Position numbers and translations under genes: made by a program
In this document: one piece after another, positions 1 through 10,600 of the stretch
Position numbering within the stretch: position 1 is the stretch's first letter
How the letters are laid out: every line of letters starts with the position of its first letter
NCBI RefSeq assembly: GCF_002754315.1
Contig: NZ_PEFE01000001.1
Span: 1-64,000, forward strand
Origin: Flavobacterium sp. 11
GTDB taxonomy: Bacteria; Bacteroidota; Bacteroidia; Flavobacteriales; Flavobacteriaceae
Direction of reading: 5' to 3'
DNA: 64,000 bases
Notes under the pieces: generated by a model
Database searches by the model: none
The model's input: only the letters and a program-made list of their open reading frames with translations
Told to the model about the DNA's origin: nothing

Positions 1-1094
1 ACATTAGTTCCATACAAACTGCAACAACTACTCCAGCAATAGATGGTGCCTTGTATTTCTGGGAACACTTCCCTTCCAATACTTCGCACAATTTAGGAGC
101 ATATAGAGGAGGTTATGCAATCTATAATAAAACTGGAGGACTGGCTCCAAGTTCAGTAGGTGTAGATTTTATAAGTGGAGCTGGAACAGCAGGTAAGTTA
201 ACTCCTAAACAATTTATTCCGGTAGGGCAAGGATTTTTTGTGATTGGAAAAGCTATTACAGGAGGAACCGTAACTTTTAAAAATAGTCAAAGAGAGTTTA
301 TTACAGAATCCAATGCACTTTCTCAAGAAACGTATCGAATTCCGGTAAGCCCAAAAGATTTTAGCCATTGGACGGACAACAGCAATGCTGTAATTGAGAA
401 TGATACGTACAAAAAAATACGTCTAGGATTTAATGTCATCGACAAAACATTCCACAGACAAGTACTGTTAGCCTTTATGGACGAAAAAGCAAATAGTGAG
501 ATGAATGATGGTTACGATGCTTTCAATATTGATGATTCTCCAAGTGATATGTATTTATTGAATGGCGAAAATGAATTAGCTATACAAGGAGAAGGTTATT
601 TTGATGAAGATGCCTCCTTCCCTATTGCAGTTCGAACAGAAGCTACTGGAAAAGTATCATTTGGAATTGATGCCTTAGAAAACTTTGATGAAAGCCAAAA
701 TATTTTTATTTACGATAAAGAAACAGATAGCTATAATAGCATAAAAAACAAGCTTTATGAAGTAGAACTTCCTGAAGGATACTTTAAGGATCGTTTCTCA
801 CTTCGCTTTACGGATAAAACACTTGGTGTAAAAGATGTAATTTATGAGAATAGTATTCAAGTAGTCTTTACACGTTCTAATAATGTTTTGAATATTACAA
901 ATGGAGCAAATGACAACACAGTTGTTGCTGTATCGCTTTTCAATATTCAAGGAAAATTAATGTCTAAATGGGATGTCGCAGACAAGGAACAAACCAGCAT
1001 TAAAATCCCGATTCAAAATAAAACATCAGGAGTTTATATTGTAAAATTGAAAACTTCAAAAGGAAATATCAATAAAAAAATTATCATCAAATAA
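1..1094 (+). CDS. T9SS-sorted surface/secreted protein, C-terminal part (5' end outside window)
   Basis: The reading frame is open from base 3 to the stop at 1092-1094, so the gene begins before the window; the TTG at 51 is only an internal codon. About 363 C-terminal residues are visible. They match, block by block, the C-termini of the next two large genes (LYFWEHF, GGYA, PVGQGFFV, KIRLGF, RQVLL, IDALENFD, RFSLRF). The last ~75 residues form a T9SS type A sorting domain: a beta-rich segment, then GVYIVKLKTSKG and a basic tail ending KKIIIK. By family knowledge this directs passage through the outer membrane by T9SS and cell-surface attachment or release. The function of the missing N-terminal part cannot be told. 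A hairpin terminator follows at 1113-1146. Confidence is high for the sorting domain and for truncation by the window edge. Confidence 0.9.
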   Translation, partial: ISSIQTATTTPAIDGALYFWEHFPSNTSHNLGAYRGGYAIYNKTGGLAPSSVGVDFISGAGTAGKLTPKQFIPVGQGFFVIGKAITGGTVTFKNSQREFITESNALSQETYRIPVSPKDFSHWTDNSNAVIENDTYKKIRLGFNVIDKTFHRQVLLAFMDEKANSEMNDGYDAFNIDDSPSDMYLLNGENELAIQGEGYFDEDASFPIAVRTEATGKVSFGIDALENFDESQNIFIYDKETDSYNSIKNKLYEVELPEGYFKDRFSLRFTDKTLGVKDVIYENSIQVVFTRSNNVLNITNGANDNTVVAVSLFNIQGKLMSKWDVADKEQTSIKIPIQNKTSGVYIVKLKTSKGNINKKIIIK

Positions 1095-1112
1095 TTTAAA
1101 ATAAAGCAACTT

Positions 1113-1146
1113 AAAAAAGACTTCTCGTAACCGGGAAGTCTTTTTT
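1113..1146 (+). terminator. Rho-independent terminator after first T9SS gene
   Basis: A 12-bp perfect stem (AAAAAAGACTTC, 1113-1124, with GAAGTCTTTTTT, 1135-1146) has a 10-nt loop and runs into a T tract to 1149. It starts 18 nt after the stop codon. Confidence 0.9.
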
Positions 1147-1149
1147 TTT

Positions 1150-1496
1150 GCAATTACAACAATTAAAAAATTATTCATTGAAATCTTAAATTTCTAATTA
1201 AGAGTAGTTGCGATTTATGGCAACTCCTTTTAGTAAATAAGAATTATTCGAAAATTTAGAAATTAGTTATTACTACTGTACTACAATAGCTAACAAAATT
1301 TTATAAAAAAATTAATTATTTAACAATAATCTACTTACTATAATTAAATAAATATGTATTTTGTCGATTTTATTTGTACTTAAGCAGATTAATTGCAATA
1401 ATAAATTTAAATTTATTGTATTAATAAAAAAATACTCAACTACGGTCCTGAAAAAATATAAGAAACTGAACCTTAATTAAATACAGTAATTAGATT
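1150..1496. other. AT-rich intergenic region before second T9SS gene
   Basis: About 350 bp, very AT-rich, with no credible gene. It contains a small hairpin AGTTGC / GCAACT (1206-1225) and an 18-bp AT palindrome (1400-1417). I found no clear TTTG / TAnnTTTG promoter, although transcription of the next gene must start in or before this stretch. Confidence 0.6.
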
Positions 1497-4400
1497 ATGG
1501 AGAAAATTACTTTAGCGAAAAAAAAATTAGTTTTTACAATTAGCCTACTTTTTATAACAATCTTTGGAATATCACAAACAACTCAAACTTTCACTACTTC
1601 TGGAACTTTTACAGTTCCTCCTGGAGTAACTAATGTACAAGTGGAAGCTTGGGGCGGTGGCGGTGGTGGCGGTGGAGTTATTGGAAACGGCGGGAAAATA
1701 CAAGCAGGCGGAGGTGGAGCCGGAGGTTCATATACTAGAGCAACTAACGTAGCTGTAACTTCGGGTAATGCTATAACAATAACTGTTGGGGCTGGAGGTA
1801 TTGGAGTAAATAGAGCAAATGGAACAACCGGTGGAACTTCAAGTTTTGGAGCTACTGTAACCGCCATCGGAGGTTCTGGCGGTAATCTTGGTAATAACTC
1901 TTTAGGTGCCGGTGGCGCAGCAACTATTGGAATCACAAGAAATGGTGGAGCTGGTGCAAATGCTATAACAGGCGCTAGCGGCGGCGGCGGCGGTGGTGCT
2001 GGCAGCACTGGAAATGGCGGAAATGCAAGTGGTAGCACGGCAGGAGTCGGAGGCACAATCGAGGGAGGCAATGGAGCTACAGGAACAACAAGCACTGGCT
2101 TAGATGGAAGTTCTGCAATTGCCCTGAGTGGCGGTGGAAGTGGTGGTAGAAGTACTGGAAATCAAGATAAAATTGGTGGAAATGGTTTTCGAGGTCAGGT
2201 TATTGTAACCTGGACCTGCCCTACTGCATACAACTTAAGTACCACATCTGTTACGGCTCCAATATGCGCAAACAGTAGTGCAAATGTAGCTGTCACTTCA
2301 TCAGCACCGGGATTACCTATTGGAACCTACACCGTTACTTATAACTTATCAGGAGGAAATATAGCAACAGGAAATACAGCAACCATGACGGTTGCAACAG
2401 CAGGTTCAGGAAGTTTCATCACAAGTGCATTACCTAATTCGGGCTCAACTACAATAACAATCACAAATCTTGCTAGTGGAGGATCTTCTCCAAACTATTG
2501 CAATTCAACTATTAACTTAAATAATACGGCAAATATAACCGTAACAGCTATTCCCGCAATTACAGGCACTATGTCTGGATTTACAATAGGCACAGGAACA
2601 GTAACTTTGGGAGCAATGGCTTCTGCAGGAACAATTTCTTGGTTTGCCACTAGTCTCGACGGAACTGCTTTAGGAACAGGAACAAGTTTTACTACTCCAA
2701 CTATCACTGCTACAACAACTTATTACGTAGAAACAAATAATGGATCTTGTACCTCTTCATCAAGAACCGCTGTTGTAGCAACTGTAATTACACCACAAGA
2801 AATAAATATTCTAGGAAATGCAACTTCAATTATTGATGGGGACACAACACCAAGTAACACAGATTGGACAAATTTTGGCTCAATGGAAACCAGTACTGGA
2901 ATCATTACAAAAACATACACGATTCAAAATACGGGAAATGTAAACTTAACTATAGGCGCCATTACAATTTCTGGAGTCAATGCAAGTGATTTTACAGTTA
3001 CTACAAGTCCGAGTCCTTCAATTGCTCCCAGTAGCAGCTCAACATTTTCTGTTAGTTTTAACCCTAGCACACTAGGTGTAAAAAACGCTGCAATTTCAAT
3101 CGCAAACAATGACAGTAATGAAAATCCTTATGATTTTTCCATTCAAGGAACAGGAATCCAAACCTTTTTTGATAGTGATGGCGACGGGGTTTATGACAAC
3201 TTTGATATTGATGATGATAATGACGGTATCTTAGATGCCACTGAGGAGGTAAATTGTAATAACTCAAATGGTCATAAAGTAGATTATAAGTTCTTAAATG
3301 AAACCTTTGGAACAGGAGGAAGAACCTCTAGCTTTACTGCCGCCTATAATGCAATAACAACCTATTGTTATGAAGACGGAATTGTTGGCACTAATACGCC
3401 CGAATGCCCTTCACAATCAACAAAAATACTAGATGATGGGGAATATACTGTAGTTTCAAAAATAACTGGAGCTACAGCTAGTGACCCTGAAAACATTCAT
3501 GGGGATTTAGCATGGTATAATGGAGAAGATCATACAACTGGGGATACTAATGGCAGAATGGCCGTTTTTAATGCCAGTTTTACTCCAGGTACATTTTATG
3601 AAACAACTATTACCGGTGTCTTGTCAAATCTACCTATAACTTACAGCTTTTGGGTACTAAATATCATGGCACAATCTACCTTTCCAAATTCAATTTTGCC
3701 CAATGTAACGGTAGAATTTTATGATTTATCAAACAATCTTCTTACTACTTTTAATACAGGGGATATTGGCAGATGTTCCGGAAGTACTACAGATAACACT
3801 TGCACTCAAGGAGTTTGGAAACAATTTACCACTAGTGTCAACTTAGGAAATGTGAATGCCTTTACCATTCGTTTTAAAAATAATGCTCCTGGTGGTGGCG
3901 GTAATGACCTTGCTCTGGATGATATCCTAATTTCACAAACTTTATGCGATTTAGACTATGATGGTGTTGCAGATATGTTTGATTTGGATGCAGATAATGA
4001 TGGTATTGAAGATGTTATTGAAGCAGGTTTAGGAAGCTTGAGTAATGCTAAAGGAAAAATTGATGTTACTTGGGTCGATACCAACGGAAATGGACTTCAT
4101 GACAGTAGTGAATCAGTAGCGGCATTACCTGCATTAGATTCTGACGGAGATGGCATTGCTAATTATATTGATTTAGATAGTGACAACGACAGTCTTTTTG
4201 ACGTTGACGAGTCTGGAGCCGGAAATACTAATGCCATTGCTGGATATCAAAATGGAGATGGTGATATCAATGGAGATGGTGTCGGTGATGGACCAGAATC
4301 AGAAACATTTAGAAGTAAAGACATCAATGGAGATGGAATCACGGAAGGTTTTGGCGACGGAATATTAGACACTTATGACTATGGTACGGGCGTTACGAAC

Positions 4401-7196
4401 CAATATGGAAATTTAGGTCAAGGTATCGCGAATGCAAATCCAGCTACTACCTATCTAAAAGATACGGATGGAGATGGAATTCCCGATTATCTTGATGTGC
4501 TATCCAACGGAATTACATTTGACATTGCTAATACACTATTGATTTATGATTATAAAACTTTAGATACTACTATCGATGGTATTGTAGATGGTACGACTGA
4601 CATTGATAAAGATGGTATTCTGGATACCTTTGATACAAATACGTCTCAATGGGGTTCACCAAGAGACATACGCACAAAATTATTTCTTGATTTTGACGGA
4701 CGAAATGATTATGGACAAAGTACAGCAATTCTTGGTGGTTTAGCCAATGCATCACTCATGGCATGGATTAATTTAAACCCTGCATTTTCATCGGAAGGAG
4801 TAATAGTGGGACAAAATAATTTCCAACTACGAATTACTGCCAGCAAGAAATTAGAAGCTGTTGTTAATGGAACATCAGTTCTTTTTAACACCACTTTAAA
4901 TGTATCACAGTGGTACAATGTTGGCGTAATCTATGATGAATCAAATATTAAACTCTATTTAAATGGCGCTTTGGTGACAAGTCAAGCTAAAACAGGAAGT
5001 ATTCCAGCTGATGCATCACTCTTTACTTTAGGAAAAGATCCTAGCAGTAATACAAAATATTTTAAAGGAAAAATAGATGAAGTAAGAGTATTTAATTTGG
5101 CTTTGACCGAATCTCAATTACAAAGAATGGTCTACCAAGAAATTCAAGATGTTAGTTCACAAATTAGAGGTATGATTGTTCCAAAAAACGTAGCCTCCTC
5201 TCCTATTTCTTTGCCTTTTACTAATTTGCTTCGCTATTACAGAATGGATAATTACAAGGATGATATCATTGATGACCTAACAACTCCTGCAATTGATATC
5301 ATTGGAACAAAAATATACAACCATAAAAACATTCATGTTCAACAAGCCCCAATGCCATTTTTAACGGAACGAAATGGAAGTTTTGCAACAGCGGTAAACA
5401 GCCCTACAAAAGAAATAAGAGGTGAAGATATTATGGAACAAGACTGGTCGATTGTTCATGTAAAACACGACATAACAGAAACGGCTAACAATATTGATTT
5501 AGGAATGCTGGTAGATGCAGGGAAAAATATCATAATGAACAATGATACCAAAATACAAAATGATTGGTACTTAAAATTAGATGGGAAAATTGATCTAGTT
5601 GGGATGTCACAATTGGTGCAAACTTTAGAAAGTGATTTAGACGTTACAAGCTCTGGGCATATCGAAAGAGATCAAAAAGGGCAATCTAATGTATACAATT
5701 ATAATTATTGGAGCTCTCCGGTAAGTCCAATAAATACGACAACAAATAACACTAACTATACCGTTTCAGGCAGCTTGAAAGATGGAACAAATCCTCTGGC
5801 ACCAATAGCAATAAACTGGATTGGCGGTTATGACGGAGCTCCAACATTCCCTGTAAGCTTAGCCAGATATTGGCTTTATAAATTTGATGATTATACCAAT
5901 GCTTATGCTAATTGGGTACAAATAACTGAAAATGATCCGATACGAGTAGGGCAAGGATTCACTTTAAAAGGAAGTGGTGGTGCATTAGGAACTCAAAACT
6001 ATACTTTCATTGGAAAACCAAATAATGGATCAATAACAACAAATACTGTAGGTGATGATCAACTGTTATTAACCGGTAATCCTTATCCATCTGCACTGGA
6101 TGCCGAAGCTTTCATAACAGCCAATATAAATTCAAATCCCTCCACAGATGGAACATTATATTTCTGGGAACATTATGACAGCAACAACACCCACACTTTA
6201 CGTGATTACCAAGGAGGTTATGCCGTTAGAAATTTAACTGGAGGATTAGCCCCATCAGCGGCTGGTGTTGATTTTATCAGCCAGTCAGGAACTCCGTCAA
6301 GAGGTATTCCTAACCGCTATATTCCTGTTGGGCAAGGCTTTTTTGTAAATGGAAAAATTGGTTCTGGAGGAACGGTTATTTTCAACAATAGTCAAAGGGG
6401 TTTTCATAAAGAAAATGATGCTTTGAACTCAAATGTGATGTACAAAACTACATCCAGTAAAGAGAAAGCCTGGAATAACAATGATAATGATGTAGTAATA
6501 AATGATACTTATAAAAAAATTCGATTGGGATTCAATTCCCATAATGACCATCACAGACAGGTATTGTTAGGATTTATGAATGAAAAAGCGACCAGTGAAA
6601 TGGATCACGGTTATGACGGTTTAAATATCGATGACTTTCCAAATGACATGTATTTTTTGAATGGGGAAAATCAACTGGTAATTCAAGGTGAAGGATTTTT
6701 TGACCTAGATGCTTCCTACCCTATCGGTGTAAAAACGGATGCTGCGGGGAAAGTAAAATTCATGATTGATGCTTTAGAAAACTTTGATGCAAACCAGCCT
6801 ATTTTTCTATACGATGATGAGACTAAAATATACCATAATATCCGAAATGAAGCTTTTGAAATCAATCTTGCAAATGGCGAGCACCATTCTCGTTTTTCAT
6901 TACGATTCAAAGACAAAACATTAGGTCTTAATGATGGAACTAGTATTGATGATGAAATAAAAATAGCCCATTCACAAAGTAAAAATACCATAATAATCAG
7001 TAATAAAGCAATAGACACAACTGTTGAAGAAGTGACTTTATTCAATATTATTGGACAATCAATCACCACTTGGAAAATTGAAAATCAAGGGCAGTATGAC
7101 ATACAGCTTCCAATCAAAAAAATAAGCTCAGGAGTGTATATTGTAAAACTAAAAACTTCCAAAGGAACGCTTAGCAAAAAAATAATTATCAAATAA
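1497..7196 (+). CDS. Large multidomain T9SS surface protein (Gly-rich domain, HYDIN-like, Ca-binding repeats, LamG)
   Basis: 1899 aa. Residues 1-27 are a signal peptide ending near GISQ. Residues ~28-240 form a glycine-rich domain with poly-Gly runs between beta strands (opening TFTTSGTFTVP, closing FRGQVIVTW). Around 434-553 is an HYDIN / choice-of-anchor-D-type beta domain (IQNTGNVNLTIG, SFNPSTLG). At ~559-581 and 817-1040 are thrombospondin type 3-like calcium-binding runs (DSDGDG, DIDDDNDG). A LamG/concanavalin-like domain lies at ~1062-1200. The conserved C-terminal module shared with the neighbouring two genes follows, and a T9SS type A sorting domain occupies the last ~75 residues. It is likely exported and exposed on the cell surface as an adhesin or matrix protein; the ligand is unknown. 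The ATG at 1497 is the start because it places the signal peptide at the N-terminus. A terminator follows at 7225. Confidence 0.9.
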   Translation: MEKITLAKKKLVFTISLLFITIFGISQTTQTFTTSGTFTVPPGVTNVQVEAWGGGGGGGGVIGNGGKIQAGGGGAGGSYTRATNVAVTSGNAITITVGAGGIGVNRANGTTGGTSSFGATVTAIGGSGGNLGNNSLGAGGAATIGITRNGGAGANAITGASGGGGGGAGSTGNGGNASGSTAGVGGTIEGGNGATGTTSTGLDGSSAIALSGGGSGGRSTGNQDKIGGNGFRGQVIVTWTCPTAYNLSTTSVTAPICANSSANVAVTSSAPGLPIGTYTVTYNLSGGNIATGNTATMTVATAGSGSFITSALPNSGSTTITITNLASGGSSPNYCNSTINLNNTANITVTAIPAITGTMSGFTIGTGTVTLGAMASAGTISWFATSLDGTALGTGTSFTTPTITATTTYYVETNNGSCTSSSRTAVVATVITPQEINILGNATSIIDGDTTPSNTDWTNFGSMETSTGIITKTYTIQNTGNVNLTIGAITISGVNASDFTVTTSPSPSIAPSSSSTFSVSFNPSTLGVKNAAISIANNDSNENPYDFSIQGTGIQTFFDSDGDGVYDNFDIDDDNDGILDATEEVNCNNSNGHKVDYKFLNETFGTGGRTSSFTAAYNAITTYCYEDGIVGTNTPECPSQSTKILDDGEYTVVSKITGATASDPENIHGDLAWYNGEDHTTGDTNGRMAVFNASFTPGTFYETTITGVLSNLPITYSFWVLNIMAQSTFPNSILPNVTVEFYDLSNNLLTTFNTGDIGRCSGSTTDNTCTQGVWKQFTTSVNLGNVNAFTIRFKNNAPGGGGNDLALDDILISQTLCDLDYDGVADMFDLDADNDGIEDVIEAGLGSLSNAKGKIDVTWVDTNGNGLHDSSESVAALPALDSDGDGIANYIDLDSDNDSLFDVDESGAGNTNAIAGYQNGDGDINGDGVGDGPESETFRSKDINGDGITEGFGDGILDTYDYGTGVTNQYGNLGQGIANANPATTYLKDTDGDGIPDYLDVLSNGITFDIANTLLIYDYKTLDTTIDGIVDGTTDIDKDGILDTFDTNTSQWGSPRDIRTKLFLDFDGRNDYGQSTAILGGLANASLMAWINLNPAFSSEGVIVGQNNFQLRITASKKLEAVVNGTSVLFNTTLNVSQWYNVGVIYDESNIKLYLNGALVTSQAKTGSIPADASLFTLGKDPSSNTKYFKGKIDEVRVFNLALTESQLQRMVYQEIQDVSSQIRGMIVPKNVASSPISLPFTNLLRYYRMDNYKDDIIDDLTTPAIDIIGTKIYNHKNIHVQQAPMPFLTERNGSFATAVNSPTKEIRGEDIMEQDWSIVHVKHDITETANNIDLGMLVDAGKNIIMNNDTKIQNDWYLKLDGKIDLVGMSQLVQTLESDLDVTSSGHIERDQKGQSNVYNYNYWSSPVSPINTTTNNTNYTVSGSLKDGTNPLAPIAINWIGGYDGAPTFPVSLARYWLYKFDDYTNAYANWVQITENDPIRVGQGFTLKGSGGALGTQNYTFIGKPNNGSITTNTVGDDQLLLTGNPYPSALDAEAFITANINSNPSTDGTLYFWEHYDSNNTHTLRDYQGGYAVRNLTGGLAPSAAGVDFISQSGTPSRGIPNRYIPVGQGFFVNGKIGSGGTVIFNNSQRGFHKENDALNSNVMYKTTSSKEKAWNNNDNDVVINDTYKKIRLGFNSHNDHHRQVLLGFMNEKATSEMDHGYDGLNIDDFPNDMYFLNGENQLVIQGEGFFDLDASYPIGVKTDAAGKVKFMIDALENFDANQPIFLYDDETKIYHNIRNEAFEINLANGEHHSRFSLRFKDKTLGLNDGTSIDDEIKIAHSQSKNTIIISNKAIDTTVEEVTLFNIIGQSITTWKIENQGQYDIQLPIKKISSGVYIVKLKTSKGTLSKKIIIK

Positions 7197-7224
7197 TTTC
7201 TAGTTTAATACACTTCAAAATGAG

Positions 7225-7252
7225 AAAACTGTCTGCAAAGGCAGTTTTTTTT
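7225..7252 (+). terminator. Rho-independent terminator after second T9SS gene
   Basis: A 9-bp stem (AAAACTGTC / GGCAGTTTT, one G-T pair) has a 6-nt loop TGCAAA and a T tract to 7252. Confidence 0.85.
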
Positions 7253-7638
7253 ATATCTAAATCAATCCTGAAATAAGAAAAAAAGTAAACCTCGGAAATT
7301 ATTTTTTTAAAACAAGTAGTTTATCGGGAGATAAAATCCTTTTATCGAAAAAAGGATTCTTTTCGACAAAAGACCATTATAAATACTTAATTTTAAGATT
7401 ATTAAGTGTCGTAAACCAAAAAAAACAATATATATAATCCGAATAAAATCATAGCTGTTGTCATTTTTGAATATCAATTCTAAAATAAAACATAGAGAAT
7501 AACAACAGCTTGATTCATTTTTTCATTGCAAATAATACCACTACAATAAACTTTATTTAACTTCTGTAAACGTCATAGATAATTTTCTATATCCGGTTTA
7601 CAAAATCATTAATTGTTTGATTAAAAAGTGTGCCTATT
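7253..7638. other. Intergenic region before giant gene, with several hairpins
   Basis: About 390 bp without a credible gene. It holds consecutive small inverted repeats: TTTATC-GGGA-GATAAA (7320-7335), AATCCTTTT / AAAAGGATT (7335-7343 and 7350-7358), and a wide pair AGCTGTTGT / ACAACAGCT (7453-7461 and 7502-7510). These could belong to a structured leader of the giant gene. No confident promoter was seen. Confidence 0.5.
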
Positions 7639-10600
7639 ATGAAAAAAAACTACTCTCAATTAAATATAAATTCATTTCTTGTATTAATAAATTCGAAAAC
7701 TTCTCTTTTGTTTTTTCTGATTGCTTTTCTGTTCTGTATTGATAGTTCTGCCCAATCCATATCGAGTTTTAATCCAATTAACGCCTGCAATAATTCTGGC
7801 GATTCAGTTATCATAACTGGAAATAATTTTACCGGAGCGACTTCGGTCACCTTTAATGGTGTGACTGCGACTTCTTTTACTATCGATAATGACTCCCAAA
7901 TAACTGCAATACTGAGCGCAAGTGCCTCAACTGGATTTATTTCAGTAGTTACCCTTTTAGGAACTGCTACAAGTACTGGTGTTTTTACAGTAGATTCACC
8001 ACCAACTGCAATTGCCGGAGGAACACAAACTATTTGTTCGAATGCAACGGCAACGGTAAGTGGTGCTTCTGCTACAAACGGAACAATCCTATGGACTGAA
8101 AACGGGGCAGGAAATATAACCGCAGGAGCTACAACACTAACTCCTACTTATACACCAACTGCTGCCGACGCTGGAACTTCTGTTACTTTGACAATGACGG
8201 TAACCAGCAACAATGCTTGCGCACCGCAAACTCAAACAGCAACATATACAGTAATTGTGAATCCGTTACCAACTGCAATTGCAGGAGGATCACAAACCAT
8301 TTGTTCGAATGCAACTGCAACGGTAAGCGGTGCTTCTGCTACAAACGGAACAATCCTATGGACTGAAAACGGAGCAGGAAATATAACAGCAGGAGCTACA
8401 ACACTAACGCCAACTTATACCCCAACTGTTGCCGATGCGGGAACCTCTGTTACTTTGACAATGACGGTAACCAGCAACAATACCTGCGCGCCACAAACTC
8501 AAACGGCAATATACACAGTAATTGTAAATCCGTTACCAACTGCAACTGCTGGTGGAACACAAACCATTTGTTCGAATGCAACGGCAACCGTAAGTGGTGC
8601 TTCTGCTACAAACGGAACAATCCTATGGACTGAAAACGGGGCAGGAACAATTACCGCAGGAGCTACAACACTAACGCCCACTTATACACCAACTGCTACC
8701 GATGCAGGAACTTCTGTTACTTTGACAATGACGGTAACTAGTAATAATGCCTGCGCACCACAAACTCAAACGGCAACATACACCGTAATTGTGAATCCGT
8801 TACCAACTGCAACTGCTGGTGGAACACAAACTATTTGTTCGAATGCAACGGCAACCGTAAGCGGTGCTTCTGCTACAAACGGAACAATCCTATGGACTGA
8901 AAACGGAGCAGGAACTATAACCGCAGGAGCTACAACACTAACGCCAACTTATACCCCAACTGCTGCCGATGCGGGAACCTCTGTTACTTTGACAATGACG
9001 GTAACCAGCAACAATGCCTGCGCACCACAAACTCAAACGGCAACATACACAGTAATTGTGAATCCGTTACCAACTGCAACTGCTGGTGGAACACAAACCA
9101 TTTGTTCGAATGCAACGGCAACCGTAAGTGGTGCTTCTGCTACAAACGGAACAATAGCATGGACTGAAAACGGAGCAGGAACAATTACCGCAGGCGCTAC
9201 AACACTAACTCCTACTTATACACCAACTGCTGCCGATGCGGGAACTTCTGTTACTTTGACAATGACGGTAACCAGCAACAATGCCTGCGCACCACAAACT
9301 CAAACGGCAACATACACAGTAATTGTGAATCCGTTACCAACTGCAATTGCCGGTGGAACACAAACTATTTGTTCGAATGCAACTGCAACGGTAAGTGGTG
9401 CTTCCGCAACAAACGGAACAATTGCATGGACTGAAAACGGAGCAGGAACTATTACCGCAGGCGCTACAACACTAACTCCTACTTATACCCCAACTGCTGC
9501 CGATGCAGGAACTTCTGTTACTTTGACAATGACGGTAACCAGCAACAATGCCTGCGCACCACAAACTCAAACGGCAACATATACAGTAATTGTGAATCCT
9601 TTACCAACTGTATCAATTGCAGTAAATCCGGGAAATAACATTTGCGCAGGTACCTCAGTTACTTTTACAGCTACTCCAGTTAATGGTGGAGCTACTCCTT
9701 CTTATCAATGGAAAGTAAATGGTATAAACGTTGGAACCAATATTCCAACATTTACTTCTACATCCCTTATGAATACCGATAAAGTAACCGTCGTGCTAAC
9801 TTCAAGTACTGCTTGCACTTCTCCAGTTACCAGTAATTTAATTACAATGACTGTAAATGATGTTGTTGTACCATCTGTTAGCATATCAGCTTCCGCTACA
9901 ACAATTTGCCCAGGCAACTCGGTAACTTTTTCTGCTTTGGCAACAAATGGAGGTACAACTCCTTCTTATCAATGGATGATTAATGGTATTAATACTGGCA
10001 CAAATAGTCCTAGTTTTTCTACTTCATTACTTGCTGATGGTGATATAGTAACTGTTAGACTAACATCAAATGCTATTTGCGTATCGCCAATAACTGATAT
10101 AAGCAACAGTATTCCAATTACAGTTAATCCCGCTACACCAGCAACTCCTGGAGTAATCTCAGGAACATCAACGGTGTGTCCTGGCATTTCAGGATTAACG
10201 TATAGCGTTGTTGCAGTAACCAACGCAACAAGTTATACTTGGTCAATTCCGACTGGATGGTCAATAACTGCAGGCGCAGGAACAAATTCTGTTACTGTGA
10301 CATCTGGAAGCGCAGGACAGAATGGAAACATAAGTGTTACCGCTGGAAATAGTTGCGGTACAAGTGCTTCTGCCTCTTTAGCAGTTACTGTAAGTCCAGC
10401 AACACCCGCAACGCCAGGAGCAATAACGGGAACTGTTACACAATGTCCCGCATTAACAGGACAAATATATAGTATAACAGCAGTTCCTAATACTACAACT
10501 TATACTTGGACAGTTCCAACAGGATGGTCAATTACAGCAGGTGCAGGGACAAATTCAATAACAGTAACATCCGGTAATACAGGTCAAAACGGAAACATTA

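Noticed and set aside
1583..2095. Pro-rich antisense frame opposite the Gly-rich region
   Set aside because: It mirrors the GGN codons of the glycine-rich domain and has no start, promoter or family features.
7630..7638. GTG start for the giant gene
   Set aside because: The ATG three codons downstream gives a standard MKK signal peptide start.
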